DNA of 64,000 bases from HLUCCA09 sp038745585 (GCA_038745585.1 JBCDLH010000006.1:186001-250000); one strand, 5' to 3'; shown: positions 8,975 through 18,087, counted from the first letter of the stretch. Made by a program: numbers and translations. The notes: generated by a model not told the origin, from the letters alone.

Positions 8975-9850
8975 TTACTCCCCGCTTTCCGCAAGCTCTT
9001 GGCTGCGCAGGGCCTGCAACCCCTCGCGATAGGTCGGGTAGAGGAGGCGCACGCCGAGTTCGCCCTTGATCCGGTCGTTTCTTACGCGCTTGTTCTCGGC
9101 GTAAAAGCTCCGCGCCATCGGGCTCAGCGCGGCGTTCTCGAAGGGCACCTCGGGCGGGGCGGGGACGCCCAGGAGTTCGGCAGCATAGGCCAGGACGTCT
9201 TGCGGCGGGGCGGGTTCGTCATCGCAGAGATTATAGGCGCGTCCGCCAAGGACAGGGGCGGCGATCGACGCGTCGAGCACCTGGGCGATGTCGTCGACAT
9301 GGATGCGCGAGAAAACCTGTCCGGGTTTAACGATCCGCCTGGCCTCGCCGCGCGCGACCTTAGCAAAGGGTCCGCGGCCGGGCCCGTAGATCCCGGCGAG
9401 CCGAAAGATGTGGAGCGGCCAGCCCGCCGCATCGGCAAGCGCCTGCCAGGCTTGCTCGGCCTCCACACGCCGCGCGCCGCGCTCGGTCGATGCCACAAGC
9501 GGCGTGTCCTCGTCGACCCAAGCGCCGCCATGGTCGCCATAGACACCCGTGGTCGAGAGATAGCCGACCCAAACGGGGCGTGCTTTGCGGAGCGGGCCGG
9601 CGATCTCGGGCAAAAACGGATCGCCCGTCGACCCGGGGCCGGCGGAGGCCAGGACATGTGTCGCTGCGGCAATGTCGGCGCTGAGGTCTGTGCCGGGCCA
9701 GATCCGCGCCGTGATGCCCTCTTTGGTCAGCCGCGCGGCTTTCTCCTCGGTCCGGGTCGTGCCGATCACTTGCCACTCGCTACCAAGGCGCCGCGCCAAG
9801 GCGCGGGCGGAATAGCCGTGCCCGAGCGAGAGGAGAAGGCGCTCAGTCAT
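8975..9850 (-). CDS. NAD(P)-dependent epimerase/SDR-family protein (YeeZ-like)
   Basis: A 291-residue extended-SDR-like protein with an N-terminal Rossmann motif of the GHGYSARAL type instead of GxxGxxG, an YLSTTGVYGDHGG stretch containing the catalytic YxxxK-like region, and RLAGIYGPGRGP. These match the YeeZ/SDR family of nucleoside-diphosphate-sugar epimerase homologues; the substrate is unknown. It ends 10 nt before the cobB start, so it probably shares that operon. The family assignment is good, the specific reaction is not assignable. Confidence 0.85.
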   Translation of the reverse strand: MTERLLLSLGHGYSARALARRLGSEWQVIGTTRTEEKAARLTKEGITARIWPGTDLSADIAAATHVLASAGPGSTGDPFLPEIAGPLRKARPVWVGYLSTTGVYGDHGGAWVDEDTPLVASTERGARRVEAEQAWQALADAAGWPLHIFRLAGIYGPGRGPFAKVARGEARRIVKPGQVFSRIHVDDIAQVLDASIAAPVLGGRAYNLCDDEPAPPQDVLAYAAELLGVPAPPEVPFENAALSPMARSFYAENKRVRNDRIKGELGVRLLYPTYREGLQALRSQELAESGE

Positions 9851-9890
9851 GGGGGAAGCCTCGCGGACAGTGAAGCGATGTCATCGCCGC

Positions 9891-10640
9891 TCAGGTCGCA
9901 TAGTCGGAGCGCTCGGCGTCCAGTATCTCGCGCAGCTCCCTGAGATGCGCCTCCCCGGCCGAGGGATAATCGTTAAGCTCGTCAGCGGTCTTTTCGGCAA
10001 CGGCATCGGAGAGGACGCGCAATGGCCGCCCTGTCTGCAGGGCGCGTACATAGGTCTCTGCCGCGCGTTCGAAATAATAGAGCCGGTCGAATGTCTCGGC
10101 GACCGTTTTGCCGATCACCATCACGCCGTGATTTCCCATGATGAGCACGCTCATCCTTGGATCCTTCAAGAGCCCGGCGCAGCGCTCGCCCTCCTCCTCA
10201 AGCGCGAGCCCGCCATACTCGGCATCAAGCGCTTGGCGACCGTAGAACATGCAGGCGTTCTGCTCGAGCGGGGGCAGGCGCGGATCTTCGAGACAGGCAA
10301 GCACAGTCGCAAAAGTCGAGTGCACATGCATCGCGCATCGGGCATGGGGGCATTGGCGGTGGATCGCGCCATGGAGGCCCCAAGCCGTTGGGTCCGGCGC
10401 GCCGGGGCGGCTCAACGTGTCGGGGTCGTTGGCGTCGAGTTCGATGAGGTCGGAGGCCCGGATGCGAGAGAAGTGCTGCTTGTTCGGGTTGACGAGAAAG
10501 CGCGTTCCGTCCTGGTTGACCGCAAGCGAGAAGTGGTTGGCGACCGCTTCGTGCCAATTCAGCCGCGCGGCCCAGCGAAAGGCTGCGGCAAGGTCCACCC
10601 GCTCTTCCCAATGGGCGATATTGACGGCGGGGGCATTCAT
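9891..10640 (-). CDS. class II aldolase/adducin family protein
   Basis: A 249-residue class II aldolase/adducin fold protein, the zinc-dependent family including fuculose-phosphate aldolase and many adducin-like hydroxyacid-processing proteins. Metal-binding histidines are visible in HVHSTFA and in the GNHGVMVIG segment. AAAGGAG lies 6 nt upstream of the ATG, fixing the start. The neighbours are the SDR protein and cobB on the same strand, 40 nt downstream. The substrate cannot be deduced; many family members in these bacteria are annotated only at family level. Confidence 0.88.
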   Translation of the reverse strand: MNAPAVNIAHWEERVDLAAAFRWAARLNWHEAVANHFSLAVNQDGTRFLVNPNKQHFSRIRASDLIELDANDPDTLSRPGAPDPTAWGLHGAIHRQCPHARCAMHVHSTFATVLACLEDPRLPPLEQNACMFYGRQALDAEYGGLALEEEGERCAGLLKDPRMSVLIMGNHGVMVIGKTVAETFDRLYYFERAAETYVRALQTGRPLRVLSDAVAEKTADELNDYPSAGEAHLRELREILDAERSDYAT

Positions 10641-10896
10641 GGCGGGCTCCTTTCGGCTGGCCGCGGAGGGGCAGATGGGACGGGCAGGGCTAGTCCATCA
10701 TGCCGCCCCTGTCTTGGCCACCCCTGCTGCGCGCGGGCGAGGCGCTCGGCCGCCCCAAACGGCTTGGCTGCCCGTCGGTATCCCGGCATGTCCTGGCCGA
10801 TGGCGACGCATCGCCGGTTGCATCGGCAGGCTGGATGAGGAAGGTTGCGCGCGAGCGGGGCGCGGGCTCCGCGCTCCCCCATAAGGCCTTTCCGGC

Positions 10897-12381
10897 ATGA
10901 CCGTCAGCGACCGCATCATCCCGCTTCTGTCTCCACAGGAGGCAGCGCCACAGCTTTTCGACGATCCCGTCGCTGCGGTGGACCGACTTCGGGAGCTCTA
11001 CGAGTCCGCTCTCGGCTACTTGCGCGCACACTTCGCCGACACTGTGCTCAAAGGACGTCCGACGAGCCGGTTCCGCGCGTTTTACCCCGAGATCCGGCTG
11101 ACGACGACGAGCTTTGCCGAGGCGGATTCACGGCTTTCCTTCGGCCATGTCGTCATGCCCGGCTCGTACTCGACGACGGTGACGCGGCCCGATCTTTTTC
11201 GCAACTACCTCGTCCAGCAGATCGGCCTGCTGATTAAAAACCATGGCCAGCCGATTGAGATCGGCCCGTCGACGACGCCGATCCCCATCCATTTCGCCAT
11301 GGCAGGCGCCGACGATCCGACCGTGCCGCAGGAGGGCGCTCTCGACTTTCCGCTGCGCGACGTCTTCGACGTTCCGGATCTCGCGACGACGAACGACGAC
11401 ATCGTCAACGGCTATTCCTATAGCCATGAGGACGGTTCCGGCCCCCTCGCGCCCTTTACCGCGCAGCGCGTCGATTATTCGCTCGCACGGCTCTCGCACT
11501 ACACGGCGACCGATCCCGAGCATTTCCAGAACCATGTCCTTTTCACGAACTACCAGTTCTATGTGCAGGAGTTTGAGGCTTATGCGCGCGCCATGCTCGC
11601 GGACCCAGAGAGCGGGTATGAAAGCTTTGTCGGGCCGGGCAATGCCGAGGTCACGGATGCCGAGGCTGCGCTGGTAAGCCCCGCCAAGCTGCCACAGATG
11701 CCGTCTTATCACCTTAAGCGCCCGGGCGGTCAGGGGATCACGCTGGTCAATATCGGTGTCGGCCCCTCGAACGCGAAGACGGCGACAGACCATATCGCCG
11801 TCCTCCGCCCCCATGCCTGGCTCATGGTTGGCCATTGCGCCGGGCTGCGCAACACACAGGCGCTGGGGGATTTCGTCCTCGCCCATGCCTATCTGCGCGA
11901 GGACAAGGTCCTTGACGACGATCTTCCGGTCTGGGTCCCGATCCCGCCGCTGGCAGAGGTGCAAGTCGCACTCGAACACGCCGTGGCCCAAGTGACCGAG
12001 CTGCAAGGCTTCGAGCTTAAGCGGATTATGCGCACCGGTACCGTCGCAACCGTCGACAATCGGAATTGGGAGTTGCGCGACCAATCGGGCCCGGTCCAGC
12101 GGCTCTCACAATCCCGTGCCATAGCGCTCGATATGGAGAGCGCAACGATCGCTGCGAACGGTTTTCGCTTCCGCGTCCCCTACGGCACGCTCCTTTGCGT
12201 CTCCGACAAGCCGCTCCATGGCGAGCTAAAACTGCCGGGGATGGCCTCGTCGTTTTATAAGACGCAAGTCGCGCGGCACCTGCTTATCGGCATCCGAGCC
12301 ATGGAGGCGTTGCGCGAGATGCCACTCGAGCGCCTGCACAGCCGCAAGCTCCGCAGTTTCGAGGAAACGGCTTTCCTTTAG
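10897..12381 (+). CDS. amn: AMP nucleosidase
   Basis: Hydrolyses AMP to adenine and ribose-5-phosphate, adjusting the adenylate pool. The 494-residue length and the two-part architecture match Amn: an N-terminal AMP-nucleosidase-specific domain (about 1-180) and a C-terminal nucleoside phosphorylase-like domain with NIGVGPSNAKT, LMVGHCAGLRN, DMESATIAANGFRF and SDKPLHGELK. It is divergent from the aldolase gene across a 256-nt gap. The ATG at 10897 has only a distant AAGG, so the SD is weak. Identity is very secure. Confidence 0.96.
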   Translation: MTVSDRIIPLLSPQEAAPQLFDDPVAAVDRLRELYESALGYLRAHFADTVLKGRPTSRFRAFYPEIRLTTTSFAEADSRLSFGHVVMPGSYSTTVTRPDLFRNYLVQQIGLLIKNHGQPIEIGPSTTPIPIHFAMAGADDPTVPQEGALDFPLRDVFDVPDLATTNDDIVNGYSYSHEDGSGPLAPFTAQRVDYSLARLSHYTATDPEHFQNHVLFTNYQFYVQEFEAYARAMLADPESGYESFVGPGNAEVTDAEAALVSPAKLPQMPSYHLKRPGGQGITLVNIGVGPSNAKTATDHIAVLRPHAWLMVGHCAGLRNTQALGDFVLAHAYLREDKVLDDDLPVWVPIPPLAEVQVALEHAVAQVTELQGFELKRIMRTGTVATVDNRNWELRDQSGPVQRLSQSRAIALDMESATIAANGFRFRVPYGTLLCVSDKPLHGELKLPGMASSFYKTQVARHLLIGIRAMEALREMPLERLHSRKLRSFEETAFL

Positions 12382-12403
12382 GGCACAGAACCGTCGAAAA
12401 GCC

Positions 12404-12432
12404 TTGTTTTCTTGGGCCAAGAGCCACTACAC
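12404..12432 (+). promoter_or_regulatory. possible sigma70 promoter of the HU gene
   Basis: A TTGTTT hexamer (12404-12409) and a CTACAC hexamer (12427-12432) are separated by 17 nt, about 75 nt upstream of the HU start. The -10 match is modest, so this is only a candidate in the 127-nt amn-hup gap. Confidence 0.3.
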
Positions 12433-12508
12433 GTTGTGTGCGAACTCTAGATTGCGTAGAATCACGAAAAGATACCCCTAGAGAGGGGCGGACACGAGGA
12501 GATCATAC

Positions 12509-12799
12509 ATGGCCACCAAACCGATGACGAAAACGCAGCTTGTCGCAGCGCTCGCCGAGAAGATCGAAGTCGACCGGAAGACGGCGGGCGCCGCCCTCGA
12601 CGCGATCACGGGGATCATCACCGATGAGGTGTCCTCTGGTGGTGCCGTCACGCTTCCGGGCGTCGGAAAGATCTATTGCCGTGAACGGCCCGAGCGGATG
12701 GTACGCAATCCGGCCACCGGCGAGCAGATCAAGAAAGAAGCCGACAAGCAGGTCAAGGTGACCATCGCCAAGGCGCTCAAGGACAGCGTGAACGGCTGA
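12509..12799 (+). CDS. hup: HU family DNA-binding protein
   Basis: A 96-residue nucleoid-associated protein that bends and compacts DNA as a dimer. It shows the HU/IHF fold: an N-terminal helix pair, GAVTLPGVGKIY, and the beta-arm RNPATGEQIKK with the DNA-intercalating proline region. The ATG at 12509 is preceded by CGAGGAG about 8 nt upstream. It stands alone between amn and the glyoxalase gene and is closed by a good hairpin terminator, so it is probably a highly expressed monocistronic gene. It could be named hupB. Confidence 0.96.
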   Translation: MATKPMTKTQLVAALAEKIEVDRKTAGAALDAITGIITDEVSSGGAVTLPGVGKIYCRERPERMVRNPATGEQIKKEADKQVKVTIAKALKDSVNG

Positions 12800-12826
12800 G
12801 CTTGCTTCAAGCTCTGGATTGCGAAA

Positions 12827-12856
12827 GGGTCGCCCCAGGGGCGGCCCATTTTCGTT
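12827..12856 (+). terminator. rho-independent terminator after HU
   Basis: A 10-bp stem with a single-base loop (GGGTCGCCCC / GGGGCGGCCC, one G-T pair) lies 28 nt after the HU stop and is followed by ATTTTCGTT. It separates hup from the glyoxalase gene. Confidence 0.75.
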
Positions 12857-12885
12857 GGGGCGCCGCATATCAAAGGAGCTTAGAC

Positions 12886-13242
12886 ATGGCTGAGGCGATG
12901 GGCATCGGCGGCTTCTTCTTTCGCGCCAAGGACCCGGAGGCGCTCGCCGCCTGGTATGCCGAGCATCTTGGCGTTGCTCCCTCGGAGGGCGGCGCGCCGT
13001 GGCAGCAGGAAGCGGGCTTTACCGTCTTTGCCCCCTTTCCCGATCAGACCGATTACTTCCCCGCCGACCGGGCGTTTATGCTAAACTTCCGGGTGGACGA
13101 TCTCGATGCGCTACTCGCCCAGCTCCGCGCGGCCGGCATCGATGCCGAGATGCGGGAAGAGTGGGACGGGCCCCACGGCCGCTTTGCCCGCATCCACGAT
13201 CCGGAGGGCAACCCCGTCGAGCTTTGGCAACCGCCGGCCTAA
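12886..13242 (+). CDS. VOC (glyoxalase/bleomycin resistance) family protein
   Basis: A 118-residue single vicinal-oxygen-chelate domain protein. The N-terminal GGFFFRAKDPEALAAWYAEHLG and C-terminal RIHDPEGNPVELWQPP patterns are typical; the final Glu in VELWQ is the usual metal ligand. The start at 12886 is set by AAAGGAG 9 nt upstream; a longer reading would run back through the HU terminator. The substrate is unknown. It is followed 21 nt later by the DMT transporter gene on the same strand. Confidence 0.88.
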   Translation: MAEAMGIGGFFFRAKDPEALAAWYAEHLGVAPSEGGAPWQQEAGFTVFAPFPDQTDYFPADRAFMLNFRVDDLDALLAQLRAAGIDAEMREEWDGPHGRFARIHDPEGNPVELWQPPA

Positions 13243-13263
13243 CGCGAGCCCGACACCCGCCCG

Positions 13264-14169
13264 ATGGACCTGCGCGCACTTCTGATGGGCCTCGCCTTTG
13301 CAGCGATGTGGTCTTCGGCCTTTACGTCGGCGCGCCTGATCGTTGCCGATGCCCCGCCGCTTGTGGCGCTTTCTGTGCGGTTTCTTCTGTCTGGTCTGAT
13401 AGCCGTTGGGATTGCCGCCGCTCTGGGTCAATCCTGGCGTCTGACGCGAGAGCAGGCGGTGGGCACGATCCTCTTCGGGATCTGCCAGAACGCGCTCTAT
13501 CTCGGGCTCAACTTCGTCGCCATGCAGACGATCGACGCCTCGCTCGCAGCGATCATCGCCTCGACGATGCCGCTCCTCGTTGCCGTTGCCGCCTGGCTCG
13601 CCTTCGGAGAGCAGCTGTCGTTTCGCGGGATCGCGGGCCTCTGTGCCGGGTTTGCGGGTGTTGCCCTGATCATGGGCACACGGCTACAGGGCGGGGCGGA
13701 CCCGGTCGCCGTTCTTCTTTGCATCCTCGGCGTGCTGGCGTTGACCTTTGCCACACTTGCGCTGCGTGGCGCCTCCTCGGGCGGGAACATCCTAATGATT
13801 GTGGGTCTGCAGATGCTCGTCGGCTCTGCGGCGCTCTTCATTCCTGCGGCGCTTCTTGAGACATGGTCGTTCACGCCGTCATGGACGCTGCTCGGGGCCT
13901 TCGTCTACACCACGCTCGTGCCGGGCCTTGCCGCGACACTTGTCTGGTTCTGGCTCGTGCGCCGGATCGGCGCCACGCGCGCGGCAACCTTCCACTTCCT
14001 TAACCCGTTTCTTGGCGTTGCGTTTGCGGCGCTGCTGCTGGGCGAGGCCATCGGGTGGTTCGACGTTGTGGGCGTTCTCATTATCGCAGGCGGCATTCTC
14101 GCGGTGCAGGTGTCGCGGCAGGGCCCCGCTGACGCAGCTGTGAGCAAGCCCGCGCCAGAGGTGAGGTGA
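13264..14169 (+). CDS. DMT superfamily (EamA) transporter
   Basis: A 301-residue inner-membrane protein with two repeated EamA halves and about ten hydrophobic helices. The second half holds TRAATFHFLNPFLGVAFAALLLGE, the typical EamA signature. These transporters export amino acids or other small metabolites; the cargo is not readable from sequence. It starts 21 nt after the VOC gene and ends 31 nt before the CcdA-like gene, which suggests co-transcription. Confidence 0.92.
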   Translation: MDLRALLMGLAFAAMWSSAFTSARLIVADAPPLVALSVRFLLSGLIAVGIAAALGQSWRLTREQAVGTILFGICQNALYLGLNFVAMQTIDASLAAIIASTMPLLVAVAAWLAFGEQLSFRGIAGLCAGFAGVALIMGTRLQGGADPVAVLLCILGVLALTFATLALRGASSGGNILMIVGLQMLVGSAALFIPAALLETWSFTPSWTLLGAFVYTTLVPGLAATLVWFWLVRRIGATRAATFHFLNPFLGVAFAALLLGEAIGWFDVVGVLIIAGGILAVQVSRQGPADAAVSKPAPEVR

Positions 14170-14200
14170 CAGCCGCGGCAGGCTGCCGCATAAGCCCGCC

Positions 14201-14914
14201 ATGGAATTCCTTCTCGCATATGGCGCCGGTCTGTTGACCCTCATCAACCCCTGCATTCTGCCGGTTCTGCCGATCGTGCTCGCCTCCGCGGCGCAAGGGT
14301 CGCGCCTTGGCCCCCTCGCCCTGGCGGGCGGGCTCTGCGCCTCCTTCGTCGTTTTGGGGATCGGCGTCGCCACGCTTGGGCGCTCCGTCGGGCTCACCGA
14401 GGATGTGGTTGGCGATGCCGCCGCCGTTATGATGATCGTCTTCGGGCTCGTGCTCATGGTGCCGCGGCTGTCCGAGGGCTTTGCCACGGCGACGGCTGGG
14501 TTTGCCTCGGGCGCCGATGCGCGGCTGGATGAGGTCGACCGGTCGGGCCTCAGCGGCCAAGCGCTCGGCGGCGCGCTTTTGGGCGCAGTCTGGAGCCCGT
14601 GCGTCGGCCCGACACTTGGGGCCGCGATTTCGCTTGCGAGCCAAGGCACGTCCCTCGTCTTTGCCGGAGCGATAATGCTCTTTTTCGCCTTTGGCGTGGC
14701 GACGGTCGTGGTCCTGTTGGCCTATGGCGCCCGTTCGGCGCTTGCCCGACGCCGCGCTTGGATGAACGCCGTGGCCACGCGCGGCCGCCCGATCATGGGG
14801 GCGCTCTTTGCCGCCGTGGGTGTGGCGCTTCTTTTCAACGTGCACCACGTGGCCGAAGCCTGGGCGCTCGACCATATGCCGGTGTGGCTGCAAGACCTCT
14901 CCGTATCCCTCTGA
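14201..14914 (+). CDS. CcdA-family thiol-disulfide transmembrane protein
   Basis: A 237-residue six-helix membrane protein of the CcdA/DsbD-beta family, which carries reducing equivalents across the inner membrane. The paired cysteines are in NPCILPVLP (near residue 17) and SPCVGPTLG (near residue 131). It is 17 nt upstream of a periplasmic-type thioredoxin gene, its likely electron acceptor, so together they form a split DsbD-like relay. Whether it serves cytochrome c maturation or another substrate cannot be told. Confidence 0.9.
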   Translation: MEFLLAYGAGLLTLINPCILPVLPIVLASAAQGSRLGPLALAGGLCASFVVLGIGVATLGRSVGLTEDVVGDAAAVMMIVFGLVLMVPRLSEGFATATAGFASGADARLDEVDRSGLSGQALGGALLGAVWSPCVGPTLGAAISLASQGTSLVFAGAIMLFFAFGVATVVVLLAYGARSALARRRAWMNAVATRGRPIMGALFAAVGVALLFNVHHVAEAWALDHMPVWLQDLSVSL

Positions 14915-14931
14915 CCAAAGGAGCCGATCCG

Positions 14932-15345
14932 ATGGACCGACGTACCTTCCTTGCCGCTTCGACCGTGAGCGCCGCCACTCTTGCCCTCCCGGCCCAGGCC
15001 GAGATGCTGGATTACACCGATGGTCTCGTGCAAGAGCGGCTTGCGGCGGGCGAGACCCTCTTTCTTGATTTCTCCGCCACGTGGTGCGGAACGTGCCGCG
15101 CACAGGGGCGCGCGATACAAGCGCTGCGGGACGAAAACCCGGCCTACGATGGCGCGATCACATTCGTAAAGGTCGACTGGGATACCTGGCGCTCGGGCAT
15201 GCTTGTCGCGGAGCTCGCGATACCGCGGCGCTCCACGCTTGTCGTGCTGAAGGGCGAAGAGGAGCTGGGCCGGATCGTCGCCGATACACGGCAGGGTTCG
15301 ATCAAAGAGCTCATGGACCGCGCGCTTAACGCCGCCACGAGCTAA
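14932..15345 (+). CDS. exported thioredoxin-fold protein with WCGTC active site
   Basis: A 137-residue protein with an N-terminal signal (MDRRTFLAAS... ending AQAE, about residues 1-23) that carries a twin Arg and may be Tat- or Sec-exported. A thioredoxin domain follows with WCGTC (near residues 46-50). The ATG at 14932 has AAAGGAG about 9 nt upstream; a longer ORF reading from 14599 lies inside the CcdA-like gene in another frame. It pairs with the preceding CcdA-like gene as a DsbD-gamma-like redox partner. Confidence 0.9.
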   Translation: MDRRTFLAASTVSAATLALPAQAEMLDYTDGLVQERLAAGETLFLDFSATWCGTCRAQGRAIQALRDENPAYDGAITFVKVDWDTWRSGMLVAELAIPRRSTLVVLKGEEELGRIVADTRQGSIKELMDRALNAATS

Positions 15346-15471
15346 CGCGAATGTGCGCAGCCGGCCGCGTGGACCGCGCTCCGATCAATTTTCTCGCACT
15401 TTGACACGACGACCTTTTGGCCTCATTCCGTAGGCAGGTGCGCCCAGTACGCGTCTGCCAAGCTTTCGCGT

Positions 15472-16578
15472 TCAGGGTTCGCCGATCGCTCCGCGCGCGC
15501 CGCCCGTTTGCGCACGGTCGAGGAGAAGGTGGTCAAGCAGCACGCAGGCCATCATCGCTTCGCCCACCGGAACGGCGCGGATGCCGACGCAAGGATCGTG
15601 CCGACCCTTGGTTACGATCTCTGTCGCCTCGCCCCGCTTCGTGATTGTCTTGCGCGGTGTCAGGATGGACGAGGTCGGCTTGACGGCAAAGCGCAGCACG
15701 ATGTCCTGTCCGGTCGAAATCCCGCCGAGGATCCCGCCAGCGTGGTTCGAGGAATAGACTGGGCCGTCCTGGCCGAGGCCGATCTCGTCGGCATTGGCGT
15801 CGCCCATGAGGCTGGCCGCCTCCATGCCCTCGCCGATCTCGACGCCCTTGACGGCATTGATGGACATCATCGCCGCCGCAAGATCGGTGTCTAGCTTGGC
15901 ATAGATCGGCGCACCGAGCCCGGCGGGGACGCCGGAGGCCGCCACTTCGATCATCGCGCCCACGGAATTGCCCGACTTGCGGAGAGCGTCGAGATACGCG
16001 CCCCAGTCCGATGCGGCCTGCGCGTCTGGCAGGAAGAAGGGGTTGGTGTCGACAACGGCTAGGTCCATCCGCGTCCGGTCGAGCCGCTGTGCGCCCATCT
16101 GAACCATGTAGCCCGTGATCCGCAGACCCGGGACCAGCTCGGCCAGCGCTGCACGCGCCACGCCTCCTGCAGCGACCCGCGCGGCCGTCTCGCGGGCCGA
16201 GGAGCGCCCGCCGCCACGATGATCACGGATCCCGTATTTCTGCCAATAGGTGATGTCCGCGTGGCCGGGGCGAAACTTCTCGACAATGTCGCCGTAGTCT
16301 TTGGAGCGCTGGTCGGCATTGCGGATCAGGAGCTGGATCGGCGTCCCGGTGCTCTGCCCCTCAAAGACGCCGGAGAGGATTTCGACCGCATCCGGCTCGC
16401 GCCGCTGCGTGGTATACTTGCTTTGTCCGGGCTTGCGCCGATCGAGCCAGACCTGCAGCGCCTCTGCTGAAATCGGTACGCCGGGCGGGCAGCCATCGAC
16501 TGTAGCGCCTAGGGCCGGCCCGTGGCTTTCCCCCCAAGTCGTCACTCGGAACACGTGGCCGAACGTGTTGAAACTCAT
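15472..16578 (-). CDS. aroC: chorismate synthase
   Basis: Catalyses the last shikimate-pathway step, EPSP to chorismate, using reduced FMN. The 368-residue protein has the family signatures GESHGPALG near the N-terminus, GGRSSARETAARVAAG in the middle and GRHDPC near the C-terminus. Length is normal. The ATG at 16578 faces the plus-strand P-loop gene across about 105 nt. It converges with the thioredoxin gene; the 126-nt gap between them holds nothing evident. Confidence 0.97.
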   Translation of the reverse strand: MSFNTFGHVFRVTTWGESHGPALGATVDGCPPGVPISAEALQVWLDRRKPGQSKYTTQRREPDAVEILSGVFEGQSTGTPIQLLIRNADQRSKDYGDIVEKFRPGHADITYWQKYGIRDHRGGGRSSARETAARVAAGGVARAALAELVPGLRITGYMVQMGAQRLDRTRMDLAVVDTNPFFLPDAQAASDWGAYLDALRKSGNSVGAMIEVAASGVPAGLGAPIYAKLDTDLAAAMMSINAVKGVEIGEGMEAASLMGDANADEIGLGQDGPVYSSNHAGGILGGISTGQDIVLRFAVKPTSSILTPRKTITKRGEATEIVTKGRHDPCVGIRAVPVGEAMMACVLLDHLLLDRAQTGGARGAIGEP

Positions 16579-16683
16579 ATGGATTGCTCCCGTCTTGGGA
16601 GGGACTTAGCGGCTTGGCCGAAGCGGCTCAAGCCGCAGCGCCTATGCAGTGTTTCGCAGTGGGTGCATTGGAGCGGAGAGATC

Positions 16684-17229
16684 ATGGAGACAAAACCAGT
16701 CTTATTGATGGGCTGCTCGACCGGTGGAAAGTCGACCTTGCTCGACGCGCTAGTCGCGCGCGGGATGCAGACGGTGCCCGAACCGGGGCGCCGTATCGTG
16801 TCGGAAGAGCGTTCCACCGGCGGGCGGGCGCTGCCTTGGGTCGATGAGGTCGCCTTTGCACGGTGTGCATTGGCCATGGCAAGTGCCGACCTTCGAGCCG
16901 TACTTCGTTCCGGTGGCCCCGGCGGCCACGTCATGTTCGACTGCGGCACGCTGGATGCAGCCCTCGCCTTGGAGTTTTTCACTGGCCTACCGGCGGAGGA
17001 AAGCCTGACGGGTCAGCCTCGCCATGCCGAGACGGTGCTTGTCGCGCCGCCATGGCCCGAGCTTTTTACGAAAGACGGTTCACGACGGCATGGCTTGGCC
17101 GAGGCAGAGGCTGAATATCGGCGGATCGTGCAAGGGCTTCCGAGGCTCGATTACCGCGCGTTGTACTTGCCGAAGCTTTCGGTCGAAGACCGGACGCGCT
17201 GGGTTCTCGAGGCGCTCGACGAGATGTGA
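16684..17229 (+). CDS. orphan P-loop ATPase (AAA_28-like)
   Basis: A 181-residue cytoplasmic protein with a Walker A motif GCSTGGKST (about residues 9-17), a PEPGRRIVSEE segment and FDCGTLDAA, resembling the AAA_28 family of small predicted ATPases/kinases. Function unknown; related proteins are often annotated as ATPase or NTP-binding protein. The ATG at 16684 has GGAGAG 4 nt upstream, whereas upstream in-frame codons would overlap the aroC start. It ends convergently with petC across a hairpin. Confidence 0.8.
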   Translation: METKPVLLMGCSTGGKSTLLDALVARGMQTVPEPGRRIVSEERSTGGRALPWVDEVAFARCALAMASADLRAVLRSGGPGGHVMFDCGTLDAALALEFFTGLPAEESLTGQPRHAETVLVAPPWPELFTKDGSRRHGLAEAEAEYRRIVQGLPRLDYRALYLPKLSVEDRTRWVLEALDEM

Positions 17230-17257
17230 AAAGGGGCGCAGCTCTCGCCACGCCCCT
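17229..17257 (-). terminator. rho-independent terminator of petABC
   Basis: On the minus strand a 7-bp stem AGGGGCG/CGCCCCT with a 12-nt loop is followed by TTTT, 20 nt after the petC stop. The T-run lies on the petC side, so it terminates the bc1 operon. Confidence 0.65.
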
Positions 17258-17277
17258 GAGCTCGGTGTGAGGTGCTC

Positions 17278-18087
17278 TTATTCGGCCGGGGTTGTTTTCG
17301 CACGGGCCTTGATTGGCGCCCAGAGGCGCTTGTTCGTCAAGTAGAGCAGGATGGTCAGAGTGCCGAGGAAGATCACGGCAACGAAGCCTGTCTGCTTTCG
17401 CGCCATCATCTTCGGCTCGGCGGCCCACATCAGAAAGGCAGCGACGTCCTGAGCCTGCTGTTCGATGGTCGCGGGCGTGCCATCTTCATAAAAGACGTCG
17501 TCGCCCCAAAGCGGTTGGGCCATGGCGAGATAACCACCATAGGCCGTGTTTTCATAGAGGAAGGCACCCGCCTCTTCCTTGTCGCCGCCGGTGTAACCGG
17601 TCAGCAAAGAAGCGATGTACTCCGCGCCGCCCATTCCGCGGAAGAGTTGGTTGAGACCGGTGCCATATGGCCCGTGAAAGCCCGCGCGCGCCTTCGCCAT
17701 AAGGCTAAGATCAGGTGCGTTCGAGAGACTGGACGCTGGGAAATGGTCCACAGGGGTGGCTGGGCGGAAGTCGCCAAAGCCATCGTCGAGCGTCGGGTCC
17801 CAAACCTCGATCATATCCGCATAGGCGCGGACCTGATCCTCAGGCAGTTCGGGCCCGCCTGGATCGCCCAACGTCCGGATCGGGACATAGCGCAGGCCGT
17901 GGCACGCCGCGCAGATCTCGGTGTAGACCTGCAAACCGCGCTGAAGCTGCATCTGGTCGTAAGTGCCGAACGGCCCTTCAAAGGAGAACGAGTAATCCTC
18001 CACATAGCCCGCGCCGCCAGCGGCGAAGGCGCCCCCGGCCGATAGGCCGAGAGCTGCAACGGTGGAAAGAGCGAGTTTACGTAGCAT
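17278..18087 (-). CDS. petC: cytochrome c1 of the bc1 complex
   Basis: Membrane-anchored c-type cytochrome subunit that passes electrons from the Rieske centre to soluble cytochrome c. The 269-residue protein has a signal peptide (1-22), the haem site CAACH (59-63), a downstream PLWGDDVFYEDG region with the axial Met in LAMAQP, and one C-terminal membrane anchor (about 240-258). It is the last gene of the petABC operon and is followed by a good terminator. Confidence 0.97.
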   Translation of the reverse strand: MLRKLALSTVAALGLSAGGAFAAGGAGYVEDYSFSFEGPFGTYDQMQLQRGLQVYTEICAACHGLRYVPIRTLGDPGGPELPEDQVRAYADMIEVWDPTLDDGFGDFRPATPVDHFPASSLSNAPDLSLMAKARAGFHGPYGTGLNQLFRGMGGAEYIASLLTGYTGGDKEEAGAFLYENTAYGGYLAMAQPLWGDDVFYEDGTPATIEQQAQDVAAFLMWAAEPKMMARKQTGFVAVIFLGTLTILLYLTNKRLWAPIKARAKTTPAE

